DNA of 64,000 nt from positions 17,449,884-17,513,883 of the forward strand of contig CM052356.1 in assembly GCA_028551475.1 (NCBI GenBank), read 5' to 3'. A program made the position numbers and the translations under genes. Positions within the stretch are counted from its first letter, which is position 1; the number at the start of each line of letters is the position of its first letter. Under the pieces are notes generated by a model. That model was not told the DNA's origin, searched no databases, and saw nothing but the letters and a program-made list of their open reading frames with translations. This stretch comes from Casuarina equisetifolia (taxonomy: Eukaryota > Streptophyta > Magnoliopsida > Fagales > Casuarinaceae). Positions 46,980-57,309 of the stretch are shown here, piece after piece.

Positions 46980-47900
46980 TTTGTCCAAGGTTTTTGTAAA
47001 GATATCAATAAGTTGTTGGTTAGTTCACACAAATTCAAGAGCTAAAGACATGCAAATCAAGGGTTTTTTCTCTAGGATACCAAATTCCTAGTATGGCTAT
47101 ATCTTTCAAATATTTGAATATTCTTTTAACAGCTATTAAATGTTGTTCCCTAAGGTTAGATTAATATCTAGCACACAAACATACATTGAATATAATATTA
47201 AGCCTAGAGGCAATCAAATATAGTAATGAGCCAATCATTACTTTGTAGAGTTTTAAGTCAACACTAGTCCCATTTTCATTATGTGATAAAGAAATAGATG
47301 TGCTTATAGGAGTATTTATAGGTTTAGAATCATGTATCTTGTATTTGTTAATTATTTCATTAGCATATTGGTTTGACTTATAAAAATCCCTTTGCTAGTT
47401 TACTTGATTTAAAGACCTAAGAAATAAGTCAATTCACCCATCATGCTCATTTCAAATTCATTTTGCATGGATTTTCTAGAATCTCTACACAAAGTAGAAT
47501 TGGTAGAACCAAACATAATATCATCAACATAGATTTGAATAATCAAAATATCTTTTCCTTTGGCTTTAATGAATAATGTGTTGTCTACTTTTCCTTTTCT
47601 AAAATTTGCATTAAGTAGAAAAGCACTCAACTTGTCATAGTAAGCCCGTGGAGCTTGTTTAAGTCCAAATAAAGCTTTTGAAAGCTTAAAGACATGGTCA
47701 TGACACATTGGATCTTCAAATCCAAGTGTTTATTCACCATACACTTCTTCTTTAATAATATCATTCAGAAAAGCACTCTTACATCCATTTGATAAAAAGT
47801 AAAATTCATACAGCAAGACAAAATCAACAACATTCAAATGGCTTTTAGTCTAGCTATTGGTGCAAATGTTTCATCATAATCTATTCCTTCTTCTTAACTA
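46980..47900 (-). pseudogene. Copia-S reverse transcriptase/RNase H remnant
   Basis: The open part 47409-47708 reads KALFGLKQAPRAYYDKL and keeps the complete active site YVDD (about 47531-47520), then FEMSMMGELTYFLGL. Downstream (47200-46980) NVCLCARY and HLIAVKRIF are readable with stops between. The RNase H core beyond this was not found, so pol seems cut short on that side. Confidence 0.85.
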
Positions 47901-48368
47901 TACCCTTGTGTAACTAGTATAGCCTTATTTCTAGTGATAATTCCATTTTGAACTAGTTTATTTCTAAATACCCATTTAATGTCAATCACTAGATGGTTTT
48001 TTGGTCTAGGAACCAAGTTCTACACTTCATTTATTTCAAATTGATTTAATTCTTTTTGTATAGCAAGAATTCATCTTCAAGTGCTTCATTTACCTTCTTT
48101 GGTCCTACTTAAGATAAGAAAGCTTGGTATTCACAAGTATTGTGATACTGTGATTGTGTACTCACTCTATGAGTGAGATCACCTAAAATATGTTGCTGAT
48201 CTACCTCCCTTCTAACTCTAGGAAATGAAAAATCTCTTGATTCCCCTTCAATTCTAGCTCCATCCTTCTACTATTGCCTTATTCATTTGAACTTGTATTG
48301 ACTCCATTTTTAGTGCAGTCATCTTCAAACTTAACGTGAATAGATTCTCCACTAATATAGTTCTCTTA

Positions 48369-49100
48369 TTAAAAACTATATGCTTTATTGGTATAAGAAT
48401 AACCAAGAAATATAACCTTATCACTCTTAGAGTCTAACTTTCCAAGTGACCTTTTACCATGATTCAAGACAAAACATTTATTATGAAACACATGAAAATA
48501 AGATATGTTTGGTTTCCTACCAAAGAATAATTCAAACAGAGTCTTTTTCAAGATAGGTTTAAAAAATGCACAGTTTGACATGTAACAAGTTGTGCTTACA
48601 ACTTTTCTCTAAAAGTATTTAGGAAGATTATATTTATACCTCATAGTTCTAGCCATCTCTTGAAGTGTTATATTCTTTCTTTTCACAACACTATTTTGTT
48701 GTGGTGTCGTAGGTATTGAAAAATTATGAAAAATACCATTCTCATAGCAGAAATTCTCAGAAAGGTTATTTTCAAATTCACCACCATGATTAGTCCTAAT
48801 TTTGTGATAGAAAGACCCTTTTCATTTTGAATTATTTTAGAAAAATCAACAAATTTTTCAAATGCCTCATCTTTCCTAGCAAGTAGATATACCCATGTAT
48901 ATCTTGTGTAATCATCTATTATGACTAAAGCATAATATTTTCCATTTAAGGTGGTTGTTTTTAAAAGACCAAGTAAATCCATATAAAGCAATTCTAATGG
49001 TCTTGCAATGGCTAGTAGAGCTTCAATTTAAAGCTACTATGATTGTGTTTACCCTTTACACATGTTTCACAAAACTTACTTTTATCAAATCTAAGAGTAG
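48369..49100 (-). pseudogene. Copia-S integrase remnant
   Basis: The core begins MDLLGLLKT (first catalytic Asp kept) with VIIDDYTRYTWVYLLARKDE. Then, after a frameshift, RTNHGGEFEN and TPQQNSVVKRKN follow. In working copia integrases the second Asp and the Glu of the DDE triad sit in these blocks (RSDHGGEF, VVERKN); here they are Asn and Lys. A C-terminal part at 48369-48581 (ELFFGRKPN, FLGYSYTNKAYSF) is intact. Integrase catalyses insertion of element DNA; this copy could not. Confidence 0.85.
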
Positions 49101-49599
49101 GAAGGCCTTTGACCAAGTTATTTATGGATAGTTTTTCTATCAAGCCTAGACCAACATGTCCAAGTTTCCTATGCCATAACTAAGCATCAACATTTTTATT
49201 CACAATCAAACATGTTTATTAATAGTTAATTCACTAACATCCAACATATAAATATTATCTTTCTTTTTTCCAACAATTTTTATATCCTGTTCCATATGTT
49301 CAATAAGACAAAGTTCTTTTTCCAAATTTTACTTTAAAGTCTTTATCATAAAGGTGGCTTATACTTAACAAGTTGAATTTCAATTCATCCATATACAATA
49401 CTTCTTAAATGAGTACTATTTTTGGATTACCTATAGTTCTCATACCTTTGATTTTTTCATTAGAATTATCTTTAAAAGAAATTGTACCTCCAGTTTTCGG
49501 CTTAAGTGTTGAGAATAGCTCTATCATTCTGGTCATATAATGGGAACACATGCTGTCTAGAATTCATAAATTCTTGTATTCCATTTTGTTAACTTTTGC

Positions 49600-50450
49600 A
49601 CTCATAGCCTATAGAGATGAAAACATTTTTTGAAGTTCTTGGTACCTTTTTTTCTTTGGGTCTGTGAGAGTTTAGTTATACAAATACTACTAGAAGTTCT
49701 TAGTAACCATACTTTTCTTATCTTATATGGTCTTCTATGCTGAATAGGACTTACATCAAAAGAATGACCAACATATTTGTAATATGAACATTTATCATAT
49801 AATAAAGTTGTGTAGTTTCTCTTTTCAAAGAATTTAGTAAAGGACTTTGAATTTTCATTTAATCTATAACCTATAATAGCTTTATCATACACACCTCTTT
49901 GTGATTGTAACATTTTTTCTATTATGGCATTACCTTTTGTGAATTTCTTTAACAACAAAGTTTCCAATTGAAAAATAAAATGTCATATTGTTTTAGTTGA
50001 ATTTGTTGTTTCTCTTTCTCTAATTCACATATTCTCATATTTAGACTTATTATATCATATTTGGTGCAAACAATTTTATCAATAAAACATACATTAGATT
50101 TTAATACATTAGGTCAGAACATGTATTGATCATATAACATTACATACATTAGATTTTAATACATTAGGTCAGAACATGTATTGATCATATAACATACAAT
50201 AGATTTCAATACATTAGGTCAGAAGATGTATTGATCATAGAACATACATTAGATTCCATGCAAGCATCTTCAAGTACACCATGATTCCTAAGTAAAGAGG
50301 ATGAAGAGTTTAAAACACTTTTATCATGCACCGTTTCAGCTTTTACAGATTTGTATTTCTTTTTCAATTTCCTATATTTGTTTTTCATCTTATTTTCATA
50401 TTCAACCAAATCAAAGAAGGTATCTTCTATACCACAACTTACATCATTTG
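49600..50450 (-). pseudogene. Copia-S gag remnant
   Basis: Minus-strand frames 50409-50206 (a charged coiled-coil-like stretch rich in Lys and Glu) and 49967-49602 (a CSYYKYVGHSFDVSP stretch, a decayed zinc knuckle) match the layout of long Sirevirus Gag proteins. The N-terminal part is missing; a further coiled-coil piece lies at 51053-50976 beyond the solo LTR. Confidence 0.6.
50091..50257 (+). repeat. Minisatellite of 50-55 bp in gag
   Basis: Three units start at 50091, 50146 and 50196, with a partial fourth at 50246. Each has ACATTAGATT (or a close form), AATACATTAGGTCAGAA and TGTATTGATCAT. Units 2 and 3 have length 50, the first 55. Confidence 0.9.
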
Positions 50451-50457
50451 GGAGTTT

Positions 50458-50975
50458 TGATAACTCTATTTTTATAGAGTTATTTTACCTATTTTAGGCA
50501 ATAAATAACTTTAATAATTGTGAGAAAACATTTGAACTCCTCTTTATTTACCTAAATTTATCTTGTTTATGTAGCACAAGGAGGCAAGGAGAAAAGGAAT
50601 GAACATGGAGAACCTGATGCTTATTGTGTGGTAAAATCGTATATCAAGATTAAGAGAGTCAAGATGGGCTTGGGCTTTGGATGATTGTTATTAGATTTTT
50701 TATTATTGTTGGGTTTTCTAAATAAATAGAAAACCTAGTCATGTTAGGAATTCAAGTTCCAATTAATTTAAGAGTTTAAAACCTAATTGTTTTAGGTCTT
50801 TAAAATCCAATTTTACTAGGATAGGAGATAGATCTAAACCTAAACCCTATTTAAGAGAAGAGAAGAGGCAAAAGAAGGAGGAGGAGGGAAATTGAGCACA
50901 ACTCAAGAAAGAGGCTAAAAATTCAAGGTTTTCTTGAAGAGAAGACAAAAAAGGTGACAGACTTCTTGTTCTTGT
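50458..50975 (+). mobile_element. Truncated LTR, family A, copy e
   Basis: Starts TGATAACTC like copies a-d but stops at ACTTCTTGTTCTTG, less than halfway along. Gag sequence of copia-S lies on both sides, so a deletion after insertion removed the rest of the LTR and some gag. Confidence 0.85.
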
Positions 50976-51053
50976 AATTGTTTTCCTTCATCAATTTCGG
51001 ACTCTAGCTTATCAATTTTTTCTCTATCTACTTTTAATGCAATTGTTTTCCTT

Positions 51054-53384
51054 CATCAACCATGTTTTCTCCTATATGATTTGCCATCTAACCTTCATGC
51101 ATAGGCTTTTTCTAGTTGGGCTTAATTCATAGGTTAACCTTTCCTTTTGCTATCCTTTTTAAGCTTGTACATTGATTGGTGTCTTTTGCACAGGCTTCCT
51201 TCTCTTTTAGTTTAGGTTCAAGATATGTAAGTCTTTTGCACTTTAATCCAAGCTTCCTTTTTTGGCCTTATTAGATTTTAACATTATAAGACAAGTTAAT
51301 CAAAGTATAAGATCCATTTTAAGTAAATCAAAAGGTCATTATAACAAAAAATTAGGCATTTCCATGATTAAAGATGGTAATATTCCTATGAAAATATAAA
51401 CTTTAACACCAAGAGGAATATTATTTATTTAATGCACATAATCATGGGATAATCATATAATCACCCATTATAAAAAATATTATTATACTTATCTCAACAA
51501 TCTCCCTTTTTTTTTTGGGTGATGATGAACACAAAGTCATAGGAACATATAATGAGAAAGTTTTTCAAGTTGGAAATCCCAGAGTTCTCATTTCAACATC
51601 TCTCCTTATTTTTATTTAAGAGGTGTCTCCTATTTTTTTGGCTGAAAATTTTGTAACTTTTAAAATTGCATCTCTATCCAAATCTCTCCCCCTTGTTCAT
51701 TATCAACATAGAAAAAGGAGAACTCCTTCTAATGATGAGGCACATGAGCTTGGATGGCTTATAAGGATCATAAAGAAAAGATGAGCCAAGATCTAGGCAA
51801 AAGGGATTCTATGCAGCACATAAGCATAAGCAATAAATGTCATTCTATAGCAGTACTACCAACTTAAGATATATAAGGGAGGATATACAGCATGTGGTAG
51901 ATTAGGATTCAAGTATGTAATGACATGAAGCGGCACAACAAATATGACCTATGAGGTAACTTCTCCTTATGGTGTGCATACTAATATTTTATGAAAGATT
52001 AAGCATTCAACAAAAAACACGTATTAGCAAGAATCACAGGTGATATAAGGATAAATATGCTGCTAGCATAACACATGTCAGAGCGGAGAGTTCAATGAGT
52101 AGAGACAATGAGGAGTACGCAACATATTTCAAATAAGGAACCACAGTCAATGCAATAGTGATTAAGCAAAGATGGAGCAACAGATATGCACAATAGATAA
52201 ATGCTATAAGCCTATGGAGAGTTATCTTAGTACCAGTAACTAAAGTACTTCCTTCCAACTATAAAAGATAAGTGCAGGAAGGATAGTACCTGGTTGGTGT
52301 TGTAAGGAGAACCGAAAATTTGTACCTAGTGAACCTTCTGAATGGTTGGATCTCTTCTTTGAACAGGCGTTAGACTCTTCCTGGTGCAAGATTAAGAAAA
52401 AGAAAATATATATGGAAAATACTAGCTAATAGGTGGGGTTAAATCATCAAAAATATTAGTAGATCACGATACAGCAGCATGAAAACATTCCAGTATAGGT
52501 GCAAAGTGACAAGCTGAAAACAAAGAGTGAAGATGTCTGTCAACTTTTGAATGAACTCCCTCTTAACTAGAGCCATATAGGAAAGATGAGGTGTGTAAAC
52601 GAGGAGCTATGTGAACTCCCCCTTAATTTTTGGTATAAAACGTTTTTAGGAGGGGAGCACGAGAGGCTTGGAAAAAAATGATCGTAAGGGAGCCTCACAA
52701 GTTTTGTTTAACAGAATTTACTAGTCAGTTGGTTTGAAAAGTTTGTAAAGATGACCAGTATATAAAAAAAAAATGGATTTGGGGTAAAAAAAAAAGTTTT
52801 AAATAAGAATCCACTACAAAAGTTTTTCTCATGGATAGCAAACACACTTCAATATGCATAGCAGTATAGGGTACATGCATCACAAATTCAGCTAGGAGAT
52901 TAAAGTACTCATCATCAAGAAGATAATATCAATTATGAGCGCATAAAATGACGTATAATTTCCCTGCAGGTTAGCTACTGGTTTGTAATTACTCCCCTTA
53001 TAGGTATGCAAAATAAAGAAAGTAGAGAGAGGCAAATATACACAGCGACTATGATGCCCTATTTTGTTTTTTGTTCTTTTTTTTTTTTTTAAAAGTTGAT
53101 TAGAGTTCTCTCTCAAATAGGTTAAAAAAACTTTGCTGGACAGTGTGAGTGAAAGTGGCTAGTCTTGCTTTTAAAAAGTCTGATTTCCTTGTAAGAGACT
53201 TCAGCTACTTAGGTACTCGAGATGTTCGTTACTTCAGTTTTGTACATCAGAATAGCAATATCAAGCTACCTTTTAGTACTCATCATGAAAACAGTCTACG
53301 AACTCCCTAACATTAAAGATAAAATCTTGATCTTTGGGGATTAAAAGAAAAACGTTGAATCTTGAGGTGAGTTCAATGCTTTTC
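51054..53384 (-). mobile_element. Inverted fragment of the LARD 3' half
   Basis: Mirror image of 19212-21520, including most of the 3' LTR and the purine tracts (for example CTCCCCCTTAA at 52616-52626). It is cut at both ends: at 51054 inside the LTR, and at 53384 inside the interior. Both ends show filler-type short repeats. It does not continue the right arm collinearly, so it marks a second rearrangement. Confidence 0.8.
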
Positions 53385-53413
53385 TCACCAAAACGTTGAA
53401 TCTGAGGTGAGTT
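53385..53413. other. Junction filler between LARD fragment and copia-2
   Basis: Twenty-nine bases with no direct counterpart in the left arm. They repeat a nearby stretch: AAACGTTGAATC...GGTGAGTT occurs at 53350-53373 and again at 53391-53413. CTCACC at 53385-53390 pairs with GGTGAG at 53366-53371. This is the pattern of templated filler made during error-prone end joining. Confidence 0.7.
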
Positions 53414-54307
53414 GATTTTTAACAAATGATTTAATTTTTCATAGATTTGAAGAAATTGACCTTTGGTATTGTGTGGAAACCTTTGGTAGTGTGGGCTAAA
53501 GCCTTTTAGATTTTTGCCAAGGTCTCATATTTGGCCATTGTTGTCAGAATGGGGTCGAAGCTAGAGTTGAGAATCTAACCATGAGCAGTTGGATCTAGAA
53601 CTTGCCAATTTTGGTATGTTGGACTGGAGGCATGAAAAAATTGACCCATTTTCATCAATGGTAGTGATGAATTTATAGGGACAAGGAAACACAACATCGA
53701 AAATTGCTTGCTTGGAGATATGTTTCAATCCTGCCTTTCCAAACAAGGAAATTGTTGCCTTCCAAAATGAATACTGATGGTCGAAATTGTTAGGCTTTAG
53801 AGAGCAAGGGGCTAGAAAGCATGGGTAGCAAAGTGTATTTGGGCATTTTGGGAGGCCATTTGCGTAGAAAGTATCAAAAAAGAAAAAATCCTGGGGCTTT
53901 CGCTAAATGGCTCCAATACTATATTTAAAAAAAAAATTCCATGAAATTTATTAAATTCCATGATATGAATGTTCAATAGGACTTCCAATTTATAACGAGT
54001 AACATCTAAACTAGTTAAACAAATTGAAATCAACTAAATTACAAATCAATGAAGGTCAATGTTATTAAGAGAGTTTGAAATAAACTTAAATATAGATCAA
54101 TAGGGGTTGGCTTGAATAAGAGAGTTTTTGACTCTCAAAGGATTGGAGTGAGCATTATTTAAGAAATTGATTCCGATCCTTTTATGTTTTGGTAATTAAA
54201 GCCAGGAAAGGATTGCAGAATAATCAATGAGGGCACGTGGCCTTGCCACGTGGTGATGATTTGGCATCTCTGTTGACCGAGAAGACACCGGTTGATTCTA
54301 TTTAATA
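53414..54307 (-). mobile_element. Copia-2 5' end, right-arm copy
   Basis: Minus-strand copy of the start of copia-2: LTR about 53925-54307, then a primer-like TATTGGAGCC near 53907, then gag/protease start. It includes a gag stretch missing from the left arm (about 53640-53880) and a protease-like HG.ILNSSFDPI. It ends at 53414, matching left position 32377. Confidence 0.75.
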
Positions 54308-54743
54308 AATTATGCTATTTCGATGTGCTTCTTTGGCACACCAATGGTTTCCTTTGAATATCTTTCAATAGGCAGGTGGTAAATCACTTCACGGATCTAT
54401 TATAGAAAGTAAAGAACTCATTCAGCGAATCAAAAGGAAAAATAGCTTTGTTTTACATTTCATTGGAGTTGTATGGAGTATGTGGATGCTGTTAGATAAA
54501 CCAGGGGATTCAATTGCCAGTCAATGTTGGATAACACCCGCAAGAGGCAAGACTCAATGGTTTCATTTCACACAAAGAAACAGAAAAGAAGTACACCCGC
54601 AAACAGAGAGATTCCAGGGTTCTTTTCTTAACCGCAGATGTAGTAGTTCTTATTCCTAACCGTTACATTATTCTTGTTCTTGTCAGACGAATTAGACAGT
54701 GAAAAGTCACAAAAGAGTAAATACTTGAGAGGAGAAATCCCAA

Positions 54744-55334
54744 TTACACCCGGAGAAGATCTGTAACGGTAGATGCAATCACAACGAAACGAAACATAAC
54801 CTCGTTCTTGGCCGAAATTGATGGGTCTGAAACTCCACGAGAAGACAGTTCCATTTGACAAGAATTAATGTAGTCTCCAGCAACCAGTGCGTCATAGTTC
54901 GCCGTCATGGGATCTTCTAATTCGCCAAGCGAACTTGCGAATGAACCACGCACAGCTTCGTACCAAGGAACGCACTTTTCAAGGGCGGCTTTTAGGTTGG
55001 GCTTGATATCCTTCCTCCTAAGCATGCCGTCGATGTAGTTGCACACACTTGTTGCATTCTTCTTTGCCAAATCAAGGGCAATCTTGGCGAGAGCGAGGAG
55101 ATTTTGTGCCGATGCAGTTCTGGGATCGGATTCAAGAGCTTTCATGCAAAACTCGTGTAGGGTTGTTCCGCTACAGACGTGTTCCACTAGTTTGGGTTTA
55201 GAGGGGCCAGAGGCGGTCGCCTTTATCAGTGGACTAGGGGCATATGGATCGGCAGCCTCTGTTGAAGAAGGAGAATGGAGGAACAGAGACAATGACAACG
55301 CGACAAACAACGTTACACGGCTAGGAGACGACAT
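54744..55334 (-). CDS. Secreted invertase/pectin methylesterase inhibitor (PMEI domain), right copy
   Basis: A 196-residue single-exon gene, the mirror duplicate of 30640-31233. Signal peptide, mature start and the four PMEI cysteines are kept (VCSGTTLHEFC, EKCVPWY, NSCQMEL). It has a fifth cysteine in SVCNYID where the left copy has arginine. One residue is deleted after GEL. About 17 amino-acid changes separate the copies, against about 4 silent changes by hand count, so selection to keep the protein unchanged is not evident since the duplication. The reading frame is intact and the TATA box (55397-55403) conserved, so it may still be expressed. Inhibitor target (pectin methylesterase or invertase) unknown. 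Confidence 0.88.
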   Translation of the reverse strand: MSSPSRVTLFVALSLSLFLHSPSSTEAADPYAPSPLIKATASGPSKPKLVEHVCSGTTLHEFCMKALESDPRTASAQNLLALAKIALDLAKKNATSVCNYIDGMLRRKDIKPNLKAALEKCVPWYEAVRGSFASSLGELEDPMTANYDALVAGDYINSCQMELSSRGVSDPSISAKNEVMFRFVVIASTVTDLLRV

Positions 55335-55396
55335 CCTCTATTCTTGGGGAGAGGAAGATTGTTAGTTGCTGAGGTTACTTATGTTCTTTCATTTTT

Positions 55397-55403
55397 CTTT
55401 ATA
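55397..55403 (-). promoter_or_regulatory. TATA box of the right PMEI gene
   Basis: TATAAAG on the minus strand, 63-69 bp upstream of the ATG, in the same context (CTCACTATAAA) as the left gene. Confidence 0.6.
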
Positions 55404-55404
55404 G

Positions 55405-56576
55405 TGAGTAAGAGGGCCTGTAATGAAGTAATCATTTAAGAGGCTATAATTATTGAGTAACAAAATCCTTTTAATTAGCAAAATGCATGTGCTTGTTTAT
55501 TATCGTGAACGGATTTAGCTGTATTTTTAATTATCTTGTCATTTTCAGACATATCAATTAGACTTATTTCCAAAAAGATATTCATGGTTGACCTGTTCTA
55601 TGTTTGATGTGTCAATAAATTGGATTCTTAAAATGTCTCGTCTTGGGTAAAATTTTTACTCCAATTTTTATATGGCTGAAAAAGAAAAATTTATCAACTC
55701 TTTATAACAGTCAACCTTCTCAAGATATTATGGCCGTTTGTTTGGTTATTCAGTTTATGATTGCTCCAAAATATTCTCACTATATGATCTTGAAAATTAT
55801 TTAGTTGTAATCTTTATTGTTTCCCATTTACCAATTCGCTAAAAAAGAAAAAAGAAGAAAAAAACCCAAAATGAAAACTGCCCATCTTCCTTCACTTCCA
55901 CTCCATTTTTTATTCTGGATGTCCTTGAGTTGTTGTAAATAACTATTAAAGAAGCAAGGGACAACCGCTATGAACACGGTATAGTCTTTTGCCGCGTAAA
56001 ATTGGGATTTCGGATGACCAGATTATCAAGTTACAGCAATGAAGATTTGGTTTAATAAGTGGATGTCGAGTCAAATCTTTTGTCATCGCGCAATATACTA
56101 CGAATCAAACAGTGTCTATGCTAGAGGAAATGATATGCGGGGAGATATATGATTTGTGTCGTTGTTTCGTCTATGACCCCTAGGAGCCAACAGCGAACTG
56201 AAAGAATGAAAAATTAAAAAAATAAAAAATAAAAAACTTAAACGTTGGCCTTTCTCTTTGTGCTATTCTCGGTGAAACCACGCCTTGTAAGGCATTGGCC
56301 CATGCCAATTCTAGAGTATGTTTGAGAATAGCCCATATTTATAAAATAAAATTAAAAAAAGGATAAAAAGAAGAAGAAGCAGAATGTTCTGCAGAGAGGA
56401 TTATTGACGTTGATGGGTAGATACAATTAGGTACGGTGTCGTAGTGTCGCAGGACGGGGACATTGAGATTGCGAAGACTTGCAATTCTAGTGATCTTTGA
56501 ACTTGCGAATGATGGATACCATTTGAAGCGAACTATTTTGGTTTAAGTTGATTCTTAGTCCTGGAAATTGTGATTA
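55405..56576. other. Upstream region of the right PMEI gene
   Basis: Mirror of 29425-30570, no gene. The left C-rich run is replaced here by an A-rich stretch (about 56337-56385). Confidence 0.6.
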
Positions 56577-56899
56577 ATATTATGCTATTTCGATGTGCTT
56601 CGTTGGCACACCAATGGTTTCCTTTCAATACCTTCCAGTGAAAATATTAAAATAGGTTTCCACCAAAAAAAAAATATTAAAATAGGCAATTGACCCATCA
56701 CTCTACGGATCTACTGTAGAAAGTAAACAACACATTCAACGAATCGAAAGGAAAAATAGCTCCATTTTAGAATTCAATGGAGTATGTTTATGATGTTATG
56801 GGATTCAATCGCCAGTCAATGTTGGATCACACACCCGCAAAATGCAACAAAGTACACCCACCAACAAAGATGCCAATGAATATAAAGCGATCCCTGGTA
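56577..56899 (-). repeat. 3' flank of the broken PMEI copy (right arm)
   Basis: Mirror of 29121-29424, with the same similarity to the flank of the intact PMEI gene. It includes a small duplication of AAAATATTAAAATAGG near 56638-56685. Confidence 0.8.
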
Positions 56900-57091
56900 T
56901 GTTCCCTCTATTAGTTACGTGTTTATGTAAATATTTGCTGTAATATTTCTTTTGATATTGCCCACATTCACTACCTTTATATGTATTCCTTAGAATAGGT
57001 CTTATGCCTATAAGAATAGGAATATTTTATAGACAATATAACATATTCAATAGAGTCAATTCCCACTCTAGTTAGTATTTAGTTTATTACA
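56900..57091 (+). repeat. 5' LTR of copia-1 (right arm)
   Basis: 192 bp, TG...CA, partner of 61387-61526. Without the inner palindrome arm present in the left copy. Confidence 0.82.
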
Positions 57092-57309
57092 TGGGACCAG
57101 AATAGGTTCTTTCCTAAGACATAATGTTTCCACCAATTTGATTTAAGCCACATGCATGAGTGTTAGTTAGGAACCACTTTTTACATTTTTTTTATACCAA
57201 ATCTAACCTTGCAACGCTAGCCTAAACAAAACCCTAGTAATTTTTTTTTCTCTATACAACTACTTTTTGTGCTTATGTGTTATCATAATTATGAAATTGC
57301 AATCATAAC

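Larger units (their letters stand above)
44607..51053 (-). mobile_element. SIRE-lineage copia element (copia-S)
   Basis: Minus-strand element. Its 3' LTR is 44607-46089. Going upstream (higher coordinates) come a 0.9 kb non-coding 3' region with purine tracts and a tandem duplication, RNase H/RT (about 46980-47900), integrase (48370-49100), Gag pre-integrase region and Gag (49600-50450 and 50976-51053). The 5' LTR is missing because the element is joined at 51053 to an inverted LARD fragment. The RT sequence (KALFGLKQAPRAYYDKL, IYVDDIMFG) and the large gag with coiled coil fit the Sirevirus lineage. It contains a truncated family-A LTR (50458-50975). Confidence 0.82.

Noticed and set aside
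50091..50257. Regularly spaced repeat units resembling a CRISPR array
   Set aside because: Units are adjacent with no variable spacers, lie in retrotransposon gag and are in plant DNA; it is a minisatellite.
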